Of a stretch of 64,000 nt of DNA, positions 7,539-16,213 are shown one piece after another. A program made the position numbers and the translations under genes. Below the pieces are notes generated by a model. That model did not search any database. It saw nothing but the letters and a program-made list of their open reading frames with translations, and had not been told where the DNA came from. The stretch covers positions 6,196 to 70,195 of the forward strand of contig JBAQNP010000011.1 of the NCBI GenBank assembly GCA_049303905.1, in the 5' to 3' direction. Positions within the stretch are counted from its first letter, which is position 1; the number at the start of each line of letters is the position of its first letter. This stretch comes from UBA2206 sp049303905 (GTDB taxonomy: Bacteria > Patescibacteriota > Minisyncoccia > Moranbacterales > UBA2206).

Positions 7539-8204
7539 TTATAGCAAGCCCTCACACTTCAAACTCAAAAAAGAATTTTCACTCACAATCACATGATCCG
7601 TTATTTCAATCCCAAGTATGTTTCCCGCTTCTACTAAGCGCTTGGTGATTTCCAAATCATCTTGCGAAGGATTCACGTCCCCTGACGGATGGTTGTGGCA
7701 AATTATTATCTGCGCAGCACAGTGGCGAATAGCCGGTTCGAAAACTTCCCGCGGATGAATTAAATTGGCGTTGAGAATTCCGACAGAGATAATTTCCCGT
7801 TGGATTTTTTGATTGCGCGTGTCCAAGTAGAAAACTACGAAATGTTCTTTCTTATTATCACGAATATCTTTCAAATTTTCCCACGTATCACGTGGGGACA
7901 AAATCAACTCAGTTTTTTTGCCATTGAGAAATCTCCTGCCCAATTCAAAACAAGCTAAAATCTCCGCCGATTTGACCGGGCCAAGTCCGAAAGTTTTTTT
8001 GAGCTCAGAAAAACTCGCCTGAGAAATTCCCTCTCGGCCGAATTTTCGCAGAATTTTTTTAGAAATTTCAACCACACTCAAATCTTTTGTTCCACTTCGA
8101 AGAATTATCGCCAGAAGTTCCGAATCAGACAGTTTCCCTGGACCATATTTTTCCATTTTTTCCCGCGGTCGATCGATACGCGGAATATCTTTTATTCTTG
8201 ACAT
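7539..8204 (-). CDS. radC: RadC family (JAB-domain) protein
   Basis: This 221-aa protein has the full RadC layout. An N-terminal UPF0758 segment carries RPREKMEKYGPGKLSDSELL. A helix-hairpin-helix-like part (TFGLGPVKSAEILACFELGR) follows, then the C-terminal JAB/MPN domain. The zinc motif is intact as IIICHNHPSGDVNPSQDD (about 167-184), with the catalytic Glu in HPREVFEPA. The exact role of RadC proteins in DNA repair is unsettled. The predicted -10 box ends only 6 nt before the ATG, so the transcript may be leaderless. The stop is 5 nt from the operator repeats of the next gene. Confidence 0.92.
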   Translation of the reverse strand: MSRIKDIPRIDRPREKMEKYGPGKLSDSELLAIILRSGTKDLSVVEISKKILRKFGREGISQASFSELKKTFGLGPVKSAEILACFELGRRFLNGKKTELILSPRDTWENLKDIRDNKKEHFVVFYLDTRNQKIQREIISVGILNANLIHPREVFEPAIRHCAAQIIICHNHPSGDVNPSQDDLEITKRLVEAGNILGIEITDHVIVSENSFLSLKCEGLL

Positions 8205-8207
8205 AAT

Positions 8208-8238
8208 GATATTATACCACTAAAAAATATTTTTGCAA
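8208..8238 (-). promoter_or_regulatory. radC promoter, predicted leaderless transcript
   Basis: On the minus strand TTGCAA (8233-8238) and TATAAT (8211-8216) are 16 nt apart. The -10 region is TGGTATAATATCA, one base away from the palindrome seen at 6222-6234 and 43278-43290. The ATG (8202-8204) begins 6 nt past the -10 box, about where transcription should start. Confidence 0.55.
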
Positions 8239-8242
8239 TATC

Positions 8243-8515
8243 CTACTCTACCCTATTTTTTTCTTCCGGCTTATCTTTTAAAATCCGTACTAAATACAAG
8301 CTCACAATAACTACTCCCAAAGTGATAACAACCGCATAGATAAACTTAGCCCACAAACTGTTTTGCTCTAGCGGGAAGAAATATTCAATAGAAGATTTGA
8401 TTGCATCGTTCCAAGCAAATCCAGCTACTAGCCCCAAGCCAGCTGTAATATAACCGGCGATTTTGTTTCTTACTTCCCGATTAATGTCGGAAACTTGCTC
8501 GCGAATTTTTTTCAT
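8243..8515 (-). CDS. DUF5654 family membrane protein
   Basis: This 90-aa protein has two predicted transmembrane helices (about 19-37 and 57-76). An amphipathic N-terminus (MKKIREQVSDINREVRNKI) precedes the first helix, and the GLVAGFAWNDAIKSSIEYFF signature joins the two. This pattern is DUF5654, common in candidate-phyla genomes and archaea, with no known function. It ends 39 nt upstream of radC on the same strand. The upstream spacer (8516-8614) carries palindromic repeats. Confidence 0.75.
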   Translation of the reverse strand: MKKIREQVSDINREVRNKIAGYITAGLGLVAGFAWNDAIKSSIEYFFPLEQNSLWAKFIYAVVITLGVVIVSLYLVRILKDKPEEKNRVE

Positions 8516-8523
8516 TTTATTAG

Positions 8524-8655
8524 CTTTACGAAATACGAAATTAATACTAAATACAAGCCTCGCGTCGACAAGCGGTCTCCGCGAGTCGAGGCGGGCGAAA
8601 GTACGAAAAAATAATTATTCCTTTATTTTCGTATTTCGCTCATTTCGTAGTTCGT
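8524..8655. repeat. palindromic TACGAAA-type repeat with GC-rich hairpin
   Basis: TTACGAAATACGAAATTA on the left and TTCGTATTTCG plus TTTCGTAGTTCGTAAA on the right are inverted copies. They surround a GC-rich hairpin (GCCTCG 557-562 with CGAGGC 587-592). A related unit with the shared GCGAAAGTACGAA lies at 13777-13843. It is a dispersed intergenic repeat that overlaps the 3' end of the Mur-ligase-like gene. Confidence 0.5.
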
Positions 8656-9397
8656 AAATATTTAATATATATTCAAAAACTTTTCCCGCCGCGCAAGAAT
8701 AAACATTGTGTTCACCAAAACGTGGCACGAAAAATTCTTGTGTTTTATTATTATGTTTTAACCAAAATTTTTGTCCGTTTTTTTGTTTTTCGATTTTCTC
8801 AATTTGAAAAATTACCGGAGCATCAGTTTTTCCAAAAAATTCTACTCGAGCGCGCGTTTTTTTGGACAAATTTCTCACTCGAGCATTATCATAATTCAAA
8901 ATTAGTGCACCATCTTTTTTAGAACGCCGAGCCAAGTATGCATATTCTAAGAATAAATTATCCATTCCGGAAAAAGACTCGACGTAGCGTTGATTAATTT
9001 CAGAAATTATGGAAATTCTTGGTCTCACAATAGAAAGCAAATAGCGCATATCCCCTTTTTGGGAAACCCCCAGCTCGAGCACTAAGTACTCAGGAAAGTT
9101 TTTTTGAAAAATTGCGAGAAAAGACTTCGCAATAATCGGAAGCCATGCACGATAGGAATTATATCCGCTCTCAACATTGAGAATGGCCAAGGGCAAACCA
9201 ATTTCGGTATTGAAATTTTTTGGATTCGCTCGGACTGTTTTTCCTTTTTCTTTCAAAATTTTTCTAATTTCATCCCGAATGAAAGTTTTGTTCGAACTGC
9301 CAGAAATTGCCACAATAGTCGGCCGATGAACAGCCAAGACTATTTTTGTCACATACTTCAAATAATATTTCAGAATTGTTTTGCAAAAAAATTTCAT
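8615..9397 (-). CDS. Mur ligase-like protein with degenerate P-loop
   Basis: This is about 260 aa from the chosen start at 9397. A longer frame reaches 9523, but its extra 42 residues are encoded by a hairpin repeat (9451-9477) and are probably not translated. HRPTIVAISGSSNKTFIRDE corresponds to the Mur-ligase ATP loop (normally GxxGKTT), here GSSNKTF, so the Gly before Lys is replaced by Asn. PEYLVLELGVSQKGDMRYL matches the MurF central segment 'vlElG...GdI', followed by PRISIISEINQRYVESF. The C-terminal ligase domain is truncated compared with MurF. It may be an inactive or specialised relative. Confidence 0.6.
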   Translation of the reverse strand: MKFFCKTILKYYLKYVTKIVLAVHRPTIVAISGSSNKTFIRDEIRKILKEKGKTVRANPKNFNTEIGLPLAILNVESGYNSYRAWLPIIAKSFLAIFQKNFPEYLVLELGVSQKGDMRYLLSIVRPRISIISEINQRYVESFSGMDNLFLEYAYLARRSKKDGALILNYDNARVRNLSKKTRARVEFFGKTDAPVIFQIEKIEKQKNGQKFWLKHNNKTQEFFVPRFGEHNVYSCAAGKVFEYILNIYELRNERNTKIKE

Positions 9398-9449
9398 ACT
9401 TTTTAATAACTCTTCGTACTTTTTCTCTCCGCGAGAAAATATTCTCCCC

Positions 9450-9478
9450 TTACTTTTCTTTGCCTCAAAGAAAAGTAA
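9450..9478. repeat. 13-bp perfect inverted repeat (hairpin)
   Basis: TTACTTTTCTTTG (450-462 of this kilobase) and CAAAGAAAAGTAA flank a 3-nt loop. The adjoining AAAGAAAGTGGCC resembles the hairpin at 54574-54603, so this looks like a dispersed repeat placed upstream of the Mur-ligase-like gene. Confidence 0.6.
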
Positions 9479-9654
9479 CAAAAGAAAGTGGCCATCCGAG
9501 CTCATAGAAAGATAAATTTTCAACTTTTTTGCTAAAATTTATAACTCTCCGCCAACTGGCGGATCAAACAGGATAAATTTTTTAACGCGAAAAAGTTTCA
9601 ATTTATTTCTTTTTATTTCGCAAGGATGGGGTGAAATACGAAATGCATTTTTTG

Positions 9655-10839
9655 TTAAATTTTAAATATTTTTTCCATCCTATCAAACGCTCGGTTGATG
9701 TCGTGCTCGGTTCGGCCAAAACTCAAACGAATGTGACCTTCACCACTTGGACCAAAGGCCACTCCTGGGACAACTGCTACCTGAGCTTTTTCTAGCATCC
9801 AAAAAGCAAATCTGAAAGAAAAACTTTCCGGTGCTTCGATTGAACCAAAGTCAAAATCTTTTTTTATAATTTTTGGGAAAACATAATAAGCGCTTTCTGG
9901 TCGAACATAGCTGAAAATATGTTTCAGCTTATCCAGGCGAGCACAAACTAAATCTCGCCGTTTCAGATATTGTTTATTGAAAAAAATCACATCCTTTTCC
10001 GCCATTTCTAACGCCCCCATAGCTGCATACTGAGAAATAACTGGGGCGCAAGTGACAAGAGAATCATGCACTTTCAAAATTTCAGCAACAATACTTTCAT
10101 CCGAGTGGAGATATCCGACGCGATACCCTGTCATGGCATAGGATTTAGAGAAACTAAATAGTCGGATGACTCTTTTTCGAAGCTCTGGAATTTCCGCTAA
10201 ACTAAAAATTTTTTCTTTTCGAGCAAAAGTAAAATCCTTGTACACTTCATCTGAAATCAAAAATAAATTATGTTTTTTGGCGAGCTCAGCTAATCCCAAA
10301 AGCTGTTCCTTGGAATAGATAGTGCCGGTGGGATTATTGGGATTACAATAGAAAATGGCTTTGGTTTTTGGGGTGATAGCTTTCTCAAATTTTTCCAGTT
10401 CAAAACTCCAATCTTTTTCTTCATTGAGTCCCACAAAAACTGGCGTGCAACCGCAAAGAATAATCACTTCGCGATACGAGGTATAAGTTGGTTCAGGGAT
10501 AATTATCTCATCTCCTGAATTTGTGATTGCCAATAGCGTGGCGGTTATTCCTTCAATTGAACCAGCAGTCACAATGATTTCTTTTTCAAAATCATAAAAC
10601 ATATTATCCTGGGCCAACTTGACTTCAATCAGTTCGCGAAGTTCCGAAAGTCCCGGAGAAAGTGAATATTTGGAAACAACACCATTTTTAAGTGCCAACT
10701 CCACTCGCCTTTTTATCCCTGACGGCGTATCAAAACTTGGCACGCCCTGCGCCAAAGAAATGACATCTGGAAACTTGGAAGCCCGAAGCTCCATCTGCTT
10801 TATCACTGAAAGTCGAAGATCTTTTGTGCGTTCAAACAT
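9655..10839 (-). CDS. PLP-dependent class I/II aminotransferase
   Basis: This protein is 394 aa, full length for aspartate-type (fold type I) aminotransferases. YCNPNNPTGTIYSKEQL carries the conserved NPxNPTG. SDEVYKDF holds the Asp/Tyr that contact PLP, and LFSFSKSYAMTGYRVGYLHS carries the Schiff-base Lys in the SKSYAMTGxRxG motif. GEGHIRLSFGRTEHDI provides the substrate-binding Arg. The start ISLAQGVPSFDTP is typical. The donor and acceptor cannot be read from sequence; aspartate or a broad range is most likely. It starts 14 nt after the stop of the D-Ala ligase gene, so the two are probably co-transcribed. Confidence 0.9.
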   Translation of the reverse strand: MFERTKDLRLSVIKQMELRASKFPDVISLAQGVPSFDTPSGIKRRVELALKNGVVSKYSLSPGLSELRELIEVKLAQDNMFYDFEKEIIVTAGSIEGITATLLAITNSGDEIIIPEPTYTSYREVIILCGCTPVFVGLNEEKDWSFELEKFEKAITPKTKAIFYCNPNNPTGTIYSKEQLLGLAELAKKHNLFLISDEVYKDFTFARKEKIFSLAEIPELRKRVIRLFSFSKSYAMTGYRVGYLHSDESIVAEILKVHDSLVTCAPVISQYAAMGALEMAEKDVIFFNKQYLKRRDLVCARLDKLKHIFSYVRPESAYYVFPKIIKKDFDFGSIEAPESFSFRFAFWMLEKAQVAVVPGVAFGPSGEGHIRLSFGRTEHDINRAFDRMEKIFKI

Positions 10840-10853
10840 TTTATAAGTAAAAA

Positions 10854-13220
10854 TTACTGCGATGAATTTCTAATAATATTTTCCAAAAATTCAACTGGAT
10901 ATATAGGTGGATTTTCTGCTAAAGCCTGATGAAAAATTACTGTCGAAGGAGTAAGTGCGGGAGTAGTATTCGCTTCTATAATTATCAATTCGCCAGACGC
11001 AATATTCATAAATGCATCGATTCGCACATAATTTTCCACACCCAAAGCATTGGCAACTATCTCCATTCGTTTCATAGCTTTTTCCACAACAGATTTAGGC
11101 ACAAATTTTTCCGGCGGTGGCGTAATATTTATTCCTGTTCCGCCTTGAAATTTCTCTTCTAAGGTTAGGACACTGCCCATTGCCACAGTCATGCTTGGCT
11201 TCATAGCTTGCATCTTTCCTTTCTTACCTATTAGCCCCATCGTTATCTCAATATAACCAGTTTTTTTCTGCCATAATATTTCTTTGCCAACCACTTTCAC
11301 CTTATCAGTCACGATAAATTCTTCAAACATAATATCCTTCATCGGATTACTTGGCATCTCAATTATCCCGTGCTGATTTTTCAATAGACCATTTTCTATA
11401 CAATTTTTATTAGCAATAATATGCTTTATGTAGATTCCTAAATCATTTGAATTGTGAAGTTGGGCTATGCCAGAACTGCAACCATCGTCCACTGGTTTTA
11501 CGATAATATTTTTTGCATTTAACTCTTGAAGTAATTTCTTCCAATAATTTTCAAAATCTTTTTTTGCAAAATCCTTGAACATGCCAACTTTTTCTTTTTT
11601 CTTTTTAGCCGTATAAATTCCCTTACAGGATAATTCTTTAACCACCTCCCCTGTCATATATTTATCCATTGAAAGCTTTGATGACGCAGAACCCGAACCA
11701 TTAAATGCTAACTTAGCTTTTTCTAACATTGCCTGCAGAGTTCCATCCTCGCCTATTCCGCCGTGCAAACCAATAAAGACGTACTTCGAATTTTTGATGA
11801 AATTTTTCAGAGTAATTTTTTTAGGTAATATTAATTTTTCATTTATGTCCCCTGATTCCGGACTTAATTTATCAATAACTCTTTGAATTAATATTTTCAG
11901 CCTAGCCTCATCTTGAGGCGCATTTTTGCAAGTTTCTGTAATTTCCTCAACAGTATGATTTAGAGTAAGTGAATAAGGCAGATGCCAGACATTACGATCA
12001 ATATCCAATAGGTATGGCTCGGGTGAATATAGTTTTGATTTTTTTAATTTTAGCCACGCATTTGTGCCACTCATAACTGAGACTTGTCTTTCAGCTGTAT
12101 CGCCACCAAATATAACATTAATTTTTTTCTTTTCTGTTAAGTTTTTTTTCTTTTTTGGAAATTTTAAATTATATCTTCGGCAAGCATTTTTCACAACATA
12201 GCTCAAAAAATCACCGTGACTCATCCCTATTTTTGCCGACTGCATAAACAAGAAACTATTTTGTTCCATGCCACTAATGGGATTGAAATCGGAAAACCAA
12301 ATTTTTCCATCCGGCAATAGCCACCCATCAAAACGTGCAAAATCACGCATACCAAAGAGAGTAAAAATTTGCTGGGCTTGAATCTGTATCCTTTCAATCA
12401 CATCATTGTCAAATCTTGGTGGACAATGATAAGTAACCTGCCTGGTTGCTAAATATTTTTTTCGATAATCGAAAATATTATAATCCTTATTATGAATTTC
12501 TATTTCTGTGGGGATAATAGAAACGGGTTGCCCAAATCTGTTTTGAAGGATTATTACGGTAAATTCAATACCCCTGCAAAAAGGTTCGATAACCACCCGA
12601 TCATCAACGCTGTCAAAAATTATCTGTGCATTCTTGATTGCTCCCCTAAAATCATCCGCCACATAAACTGCAATTGATGAGCCTCCGTTAGCCGGTTTGA
12701 CAATGGCCTTTTTTATTTTATTTTCTATAAAAAAATTTCTAACGGCCTTATCGTTATTTTTCCCTTTTTTTATGACAACTGAAGGAAGAGTATGGAAATT
12801 ATATTTTTTTATATATTCATTGGCGTTGTATTTATCAAAAGCCTTTTTGCAAGCATTAGATGAAGAACCCACAAAAGAAATATCATTTTTTTCAAGCAAT
12901 TCTTGAATTTCTCCATCTTCGCCAAATTTTCCGTGAATAACCGGGAAAACTAAATCGAATTTTTTCAAATACTCTACTAGCTCCTTCTGATTTAATGGTT
13001 TTGAATTTTGAGCTAATTTGAAATCAAAATCTGACGGAGTGTTTGAATATAGCATTGCTCGCGAAATTTTGTACGCCTTTTTATTTTGATCAAAATATAT
13101 CGGAAGGATATCTAGGGACGCTGACTGAAGATGATCACATACTGAACGAGCAGAATTCAAAGAAATTCCTCGCTCAAGAGATGGCCCTCCGCATAATAAA
13201 GCTAATTTAAATTTTTTCAT
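10854..13220 (-). CDS. tandem-fused D-alanine-D-alanine ligase (two ATP-grasp units)
   Basis: At 788 aa this is twice the usual Ddl length of about 310-370. The first half (1-370) starts KLALLCGGPSLERGISLNSA, has FPVIHGKFGEDGEIQELLEK and the ATP-grasp block KAIVKPANGGSSIAV, and ends in FARFDGWLLPDGKIWFSDFN. The second half (from about 383) repeats the plan with NVIFGGDTAERQVSVMSGTN, IGLHGGIGEDGTLQAMLEKA, IIVKPVDDGCSSGIAQL and RIDAFMNIASGELIIIEANT. In the first half the usual 'E-x-N-x-x-P' end reads DFNPISGM, so it may be less active. The enzyme makes the D-Ala-D-Ala dipeptide of peptidoglycan. Fusion of two copies in one chain is unusual. Confidence 0.85.
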   Translation of the reverse strand: MKKFKLALLCGGPSLERGISLNSARSVCDHLQSASLDILPIYFDQNKKAYKISRAMLYSNTPSDFDFKLAQNSKPLNQKELVEYLKKFDLVFPVIHGKFGEDGEIQELLEKNDISFVGSSSNACKKAFDKYNANEYIKKYNFHTLPSVVIKKGKNNDKAVRNFFIENKIKKAIVKPANGGSSIAVYVADDFRGAIKNAQIIFDSVDDRVVIEPFCRGIEFTVIILQNRFGQPVSIIPTEIEIHNKDYNIFDYRKKYLATRQVTYHCPPRFDNDVIERIQIQAQQIFTLFGMRDFARFDGWLLPDGKIWFSDFNPISGMEQNSFLFMQSAKIGMSHGDFLSYVVKNACRRYNLKFPKKKKNLTEKKKINVIFGGDTAERQVSVMSGTNAWLKLKKSKLYSPEPYLLDIDRNVWHLPYSLTLNHTVEEITETCKNAPQDEARLKILIQRVIDKLSPESGDINEKLILPKKITLKNFIKNSKYVFIGLHGGIGEDGTLQAMLEKAKLAFNGSGSASSKLSMDKYMTGEVVKELSCKGIYTAKKKKEKVGMFKDFAKKDFENYWKKLLQELNAKNIIVKPVDDGCSSGIAQLHNSNDLGIYIKHIIANKNCIENGLLKNQHGIIEMPSNPMKDIMFEEFIVTDKVKVVGKEILWQKKTGYIEITMGLIGKKGKMQAMKPSMTVAMGSVLTLEEKFQGGTGINITPPPEKFVPKSVVEKAMKRMEIVANALGVENYVRIDAFMNIASGELIIIEANTTPALTPSTVIFHQALAENPPIYPVEFLENIIRNSSQ

Positions 13221-13234
13221 TCTAGTAAATCTTA

Positions 13235-13765
13235 TTATTCAATACAACAGTCGATGGCTTTTCGCACTAATTCGCCAAGTTTACCCATAAAACCTGATTT
13301 CACTTCATCATTTTTATCAATCGCCTGTTCATCAATTTTTTTCACGTCCCCAGTGCTAATAACTTTCATGTTTATCCCCCAGAATAAAGAATAGAGGTCA
13401 TAAGCTTTTTGGAATAGTTCACGCGCCTCTTCTTTTTTGCCCATGCCTTGCTGTTTAGTACCCACTTCCATGAGACGCATCGAGGCTGCCAAAAGATGTT
13501 TTGAAATACACCAGACTTCCCCTTCCGGTTCTTTGACAATTTTTCGAAGCAAATCTCCTCGCATTTTTCTCACTTCTTGCAAGAGATCAAAATATTCCGG
13601 TTTACCTAATTTTGCGCCAGTAAAAAAGAAATGTTCTTCGATACTCACTAAATTCATAATCGCAATTGACAAATCTTGATCCGAACTCAAATCAAGCTTG
13701 TCCTGCTTTTTCATGGTGTCGACTTTTTCAATTAGTTCATTAAGATTGTTGATTGGATTGTTCAT
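13235..13765 (-). CDS. hypothetical helical protein, 176 aa
   Basis: I do not recognise a named family. The protein is soluble and almost entirely helical (LVSIEEHFFFTGAKLGKPEY, MRGDLLRKIVKEPEGEVWCI). A TPR-like stretch, GMGKKEEARELFQKAYDLY, lies near residue 120, and the C-terminus ends in ECxxCC-like CCIE residues. It lies 14 nt upstream of the D-Ala ligase gene on the same strand and is likely in the same operon. The ATG at 13765 is preceded by the palindromic TACGAAA repeat. Confidence 0.6.
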   Translation of the reverse strand: MNNPINNLNELIEKVDTMKKQDKLDLSSDQDLSIAIMNLVSIEEHFFFTGAKLGKPEYFDLLQEVRKMRGDLLRKIVKEPEGEVWCISKHLLAASMRLMEVGTKQQGMGKKEEARELFQKAYDLYSLFWGINMKVISTGDVKKIDEQAIDKNDEVKSGFMGKLGELVRKAIDCCIE

Positions 13766-13776
13766 AATGTTTCACA

Positions 13777-13843
13777 TTTACGAAATTACGAATTAAGCGA
13801 AAGTACGAATTCGTAATTTAGTTAGATTCGTATTTTCGTAAAT
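13777..13843. repeat. palindromic TACGAAA-type intergenic repeat
   Basis: TTTACGAAATTACGAATT and, inverted, AGATTCGTATTTTCGTAAA pair with two mismatches around GCGAAAGTACGAATTCGTAA. The GCGAAAGTACGAA core is shared with 8586-8598. It fills the whole gap between two genes. Confidence 0.55.
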
Positions 13844-14358
13844 TAACATGTTAAAAAATAAAAAACGCCACTCATAATTCCCAGTATTGCGACTGGCACA
13901 ACCACTTTTTGAAATGGGAAAAAAACTTTGTCATTATTTTTCTTTTTGAGATATGCGTTTAAAAATACCGCCACAAGGAAAAAAATACTACCTGAAATTA
14001 TCCCGAGCAACAATTTGTCCATTCCCCAAAGCTTATTGGCCGGATGTCCAATCATCTCACTTCTATACAACGGTCCGATAGTAAAAACATAGAATAGGCC
14101 GGCGACTAGAATTTTTCTGAAATAAAATTTTATATTTTTCCTTTTCAGCCAATCAATTGTCCAAATTATCATTGAAACCAAAAGTCCTCCAATCCAAAGA
14201 CCGGAAATTGTATCGTCAATTCCCAAGTATTGCGAAAGTCCCACGCAAGCACTCACCGCTACCACACAAACAGGGCAAACTGCCTGCGCACCGCGGGCAA
14301 AAAGAAAAATTACCGTTAGTAGAAAAATTATTAAATATTTTTTAAATTCATTGTTCAT
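13843..14358 (-). CDS. membrane protein with CPVC motif, likely thiol-redox partner
   Basis: This 171-aa protein has an N-terminal signal-like helix (about 7-25) followed at once by a CPVC motif, then four further hydrophobic segments (about 47-67, 80-98, 117-137 and 148-168). The CxxC placed just outside the first helix suggests a membrane thiol-redox role, as in DsbD/VKOR-like systems. The family is not one I can name. It ends in a Cys. The next gene upstream on the strand encodes a CPHC thioredoxin-like lipoprotein only 20 nt away, which supports a shared redox function. Confidence 0.6.
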   Translation of the reverse strand: MNNEFKKYLIIFLLTVIFLFARGAQAVCPVCVVAVSACVGLSQYLGIDDTISGLWIGGLLVSMIIWTIDWLKRKNIKFYFRKILVAGLFYVFTIGPLYRSEMIGHPANKLWGMDKLLLGIISGSIFFLVAVFLNAYLKKKNNDKVFFPFQKVVVPVAILGIMSGVFYFLTC

Positions 14359-14378
14359 TGTTCTTTGTTCGTTGATTA

Positions 14379-14735
14379 TTATTTTATTTTATTCTTAAAA
14401 AATTCAATCACATCCTTATCGCCAACATAGCATTTATCATCCGCCCAAAGCAAAGGCACACCGATTGATTTCGTATCAATTCCGCATTTGCCGGCTTTTT
14501 CCGCCAGAAAGGCTGAGTTATTTTTATTATGATACACTTCACCCTCGGAAAAATCTACTTTTTCTTTTATCTTATTCTCCTCAATATATTTTTCTACAAT
14601 TTTACAATGCGGACACTCTTGTCCATAAAAAAATATAATCGAGGCATTCTTGTCCACATCTCCACTGTTTTGCCCGCAACCGGACAAAATTAAGCTAAAT
14701 CCTAGAAAAACGGCAGTTAAAAAATATTTATTCAT
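14379..14735 (-). CDS. thioredoxin-like lipoprotein (CPHC)
   Basis: This 118-aa protein begins with a lipoprotein signal (LGFSLILSGCGQ, lipobox Cys at residue 20). It continues with IIFFYGQECPHCKIVEKYI, a thioredoxin-fold active site CPHC, and ends VPLLWADDKCYVGDKDVIEF with the cis-proline preceding the last strand. It therefore probably sits on the outer face of the membrane and reduces or oxidises disulfides. It pairs with the CPVC membrane protein downstream. The short domain (about 90 residues) resembles glutaredoxin-like proteins of candidate phyla. Confidence 0.75.
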   Translation of the reverse strand: MNKYFLTAVFLGFSLILSGCGQNSGDVDKNASIIFFYGQECPHCKIVEKYIEENKIKEKVDFSEGEVYHNKNNSAFLAEKAGKCGIDTKSIGVPLLWADDKCYVGDKDVIEFFKNKIK

Positions 14736-14785
14736 TATTGTTGATTTTTAAATTATTACATTTAACATTAATTATACTAGCATAA

Positions 14786-14825
14786 AACCAAAAAATACAA
14801 AACAGCCCCGCCTAAACGGGACTGT
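14786..14825 (-). terminator. terminator of the RRM gene
   Basis: On the minus strand ACAGTCCCG (825-817) pairs with CGGGGCTGT (810-802) around a 6-nt loop with one T-G wobble. A T-rich tract (TTTGTATTTTTT) follows. It lies 41 nt past the RRM stop codon. Confidence 0.75.
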
Positions 14826-14865
14826 CCTATTATTCGCATGTGCCTTTCGCTAAGGCTTTCACATA

Positions 14866-15192
14866 CTAGAATCGGTCTCTTCGTCCGCCGAAATCTCGGC
14901 CACGACCATTTCCGCCTCCAAAGCCACCTGTGCGAGGTCGGTCTTCTTTTGGTCGGGCTTCATTAACAGTCAATGCTCGTCCTTCGACTTCTTTTCCATT
15001 GAACATGTCAATTGCAGCTGTCGCTTCCGCGTCAGAACTCATTTCAACGAATCCAAAACCCTTGGATCGTCCAGACATTCTGTCGGTGATGATCATTGCA
15101 GAAGCTACTGTTCCCGCTGCGGAAAACATTTCTTTTAATGATTCATCGTTTACGCTGTAGGGCAAATTGCCTACATATAGTTTTTGTGCCAT
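14866..15192 (-). CDS. glycine-rich RRM RNA-binding protein
   Basis: This 108-aa protein is a single RNA-recognition motif plus a Gly/Arg tail. RNP2 is KLYVGNLPY (residues 4-12) and RNP1 is RSKGFGFVEM (about 43-52), both intact, with the usual aromatic residues. The tail RPRTGGFGGGNGRGRDFGGR is an RGG-like segment. Bacterial proteins of this type bind RNA and often respond to cold, though the role here is inferred. A strong hairpin in the leader ends about 12 nt before the ATG and could control translation. The gene has its own terminator. Confidence 0.9.
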   Translation of the reverse strand: MAQKLYVGNLPYSVNDESLKEMFSAAGTVASAMIITDRMSGRSKGFGFVEMSSDAEATAAIDMFNGKEVEGRALTVNEARPKEDRPRTGGFGGGNGRGRDFGGRRDRF

Positions 15193-15203
15193 TTTCTTAC
15201 TTG

Positions 15204-15235
15204 CCCCGCTATTCTGTTTACAGAATTTTGCGGGG
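15204..15235 (-). promoter_or_regulatory. hairpin in the RRM leader, next to the start codon
   Basis: CCCCGC (204-209) pairs with GCGGGG (230-235), and ATTCTGT with ACAGAAT inside it, closing on a 2-nt loop. It ends 12 nt upstream of the ATG. The rest of the spacer (15236-15374) is T-rich with no reading frame. A cold-shock-type translational switch is possible but not shown. Confidence 0.5.
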
Positions 15236-15374
15236 TTGCCTTATTTAATTTAATATTGCAAGGCGACCTCTCTCATATCGCTTGTTCCTTACTTTTTTTA
15301 GATAAGGCAAAACTTACTGAGAAGACTTACAACTAAAAAGATTGTAGCTTAAAAAATAAATTACGTCAATCTCA

Positions 15375-16202
15375 TTAGGGAGCAATTTTTTCTACGCTTT
15401 GCCCCATCGGAATTTCATTCGTTTCAATTTGTTCTGTTTGAGGTTGACTTACTTTATCATCCTCATTTTCCTCCGGCACTACTGGCGCAACTTCTGGCGG
15501 TAATTCCCCTTTTTGCAGACTGGCATATCCAAAGAAAGCGTTGAAACGATTAGACCAAATCAAGACATTATAATACTTATCCAAATCAACTAACTTCTCA
15601 ACTTTATAGTTAACATTTCCTGTGGTTGATTTCATCACACCTAAATCAATAGCATCATCTGGATTAAGATTCGAAACTGGCGAAAGATAGATGTGCATAT
15701 CTTGCCCATTGACCATTTCAAAACCTTCCAATCGCAAAAAAAATTCTCCTTCGCTTTTTACAAAAAGTGCTTTGCCTTTCAAAATTTGTTCTACATTATT
15801 GAATCTTCCTTGAGAAACAATTTCTCCATTAGCTGGGAAAGCTTCGTCTAGATTCTCAATTTCTATAACCTTTCCTGGTTCTTGCAAATTGGAAGAAATT
15901 GAATTTTTTGGCAGTGGGCGCGGAGCATTTTTCTTCTTTTTCACCAGAAAAATCACTCCCGCAATGATGGCTAAAATCAGAACTATAATCAAAACTAGAA
16001 ACACTATTTTCTTCCAAGTTTTTTTCTGATAGGTTTTTCGCATTACCACTTTTGGTTTTCTGAATTTTTTGAAAGGATTAGTGACCCTAATCGTTTTTAT
16101 TTTCTCCATTATATCCCCTATCGCCTTTTTTATCACTTCTTTTTTGATAATAGTTTTTTTAGTTTTATTGATTTTTCTAACTTTTATAATTTGCTTTTTC
16201 AT
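15375..16202 (-). CDS. membrane-anchored DM13 domain protein
   Basis: This 275-aa protein has a very basic N-terminus of about 65 residues, one transmembrane helix (about 68-87), then an external domain. FNNVEQILKGKALFVKSEGE, LEGFEMVNGQDMHIYLSPVS, DLGVMKSTTGNVNYKVEKLV and YYNVLIWSNRFNAFFGYASL follow the DM13 pattern. The usual Cys of DM13 is replaced by Ser in IWSNRF. DM13 domains are linked to surface electron transfer or adhesion, unproven here. The tail is acidic and proline-rich. The start is preceded by the motif TTATTTAACAGGGT, also found before ahcY. Confidence 0.7.
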   Translation of the reverse strand: MKKQIIKVRKINKTKKTIIKKEVIKKAIGDIMEKIKTIRVTNPFKKFRKPKVVMRKTYQKKTWKKIVFLVLIIVLILAIIAGVIFLVKKKKNAPRPLPKNSISSNLQEPGKVIEIENLDEAFPANGEIVSQGRFNNVEQILKGKALFVKSEGEFFLRLEGFEMVNGQDMHIYLSPVSNLNPDDAIDLGVMKSTTGNVNYKVEKLVDLDKYYNVLIWSNRFNAFFGYASLQKGELPPEVAPVVPEENEDDKVSQPQTEQIETNEIPMGQSVEKIAP

Positions 16203-16213
16203 TTTTTTTATTT

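Noticed and set aside
9398..9523. 42-codon extension of the Mur-ligase-like protein
   Set aside because: It is encoded by a hairpin repeat. The internal ATG at 9397 fits better.
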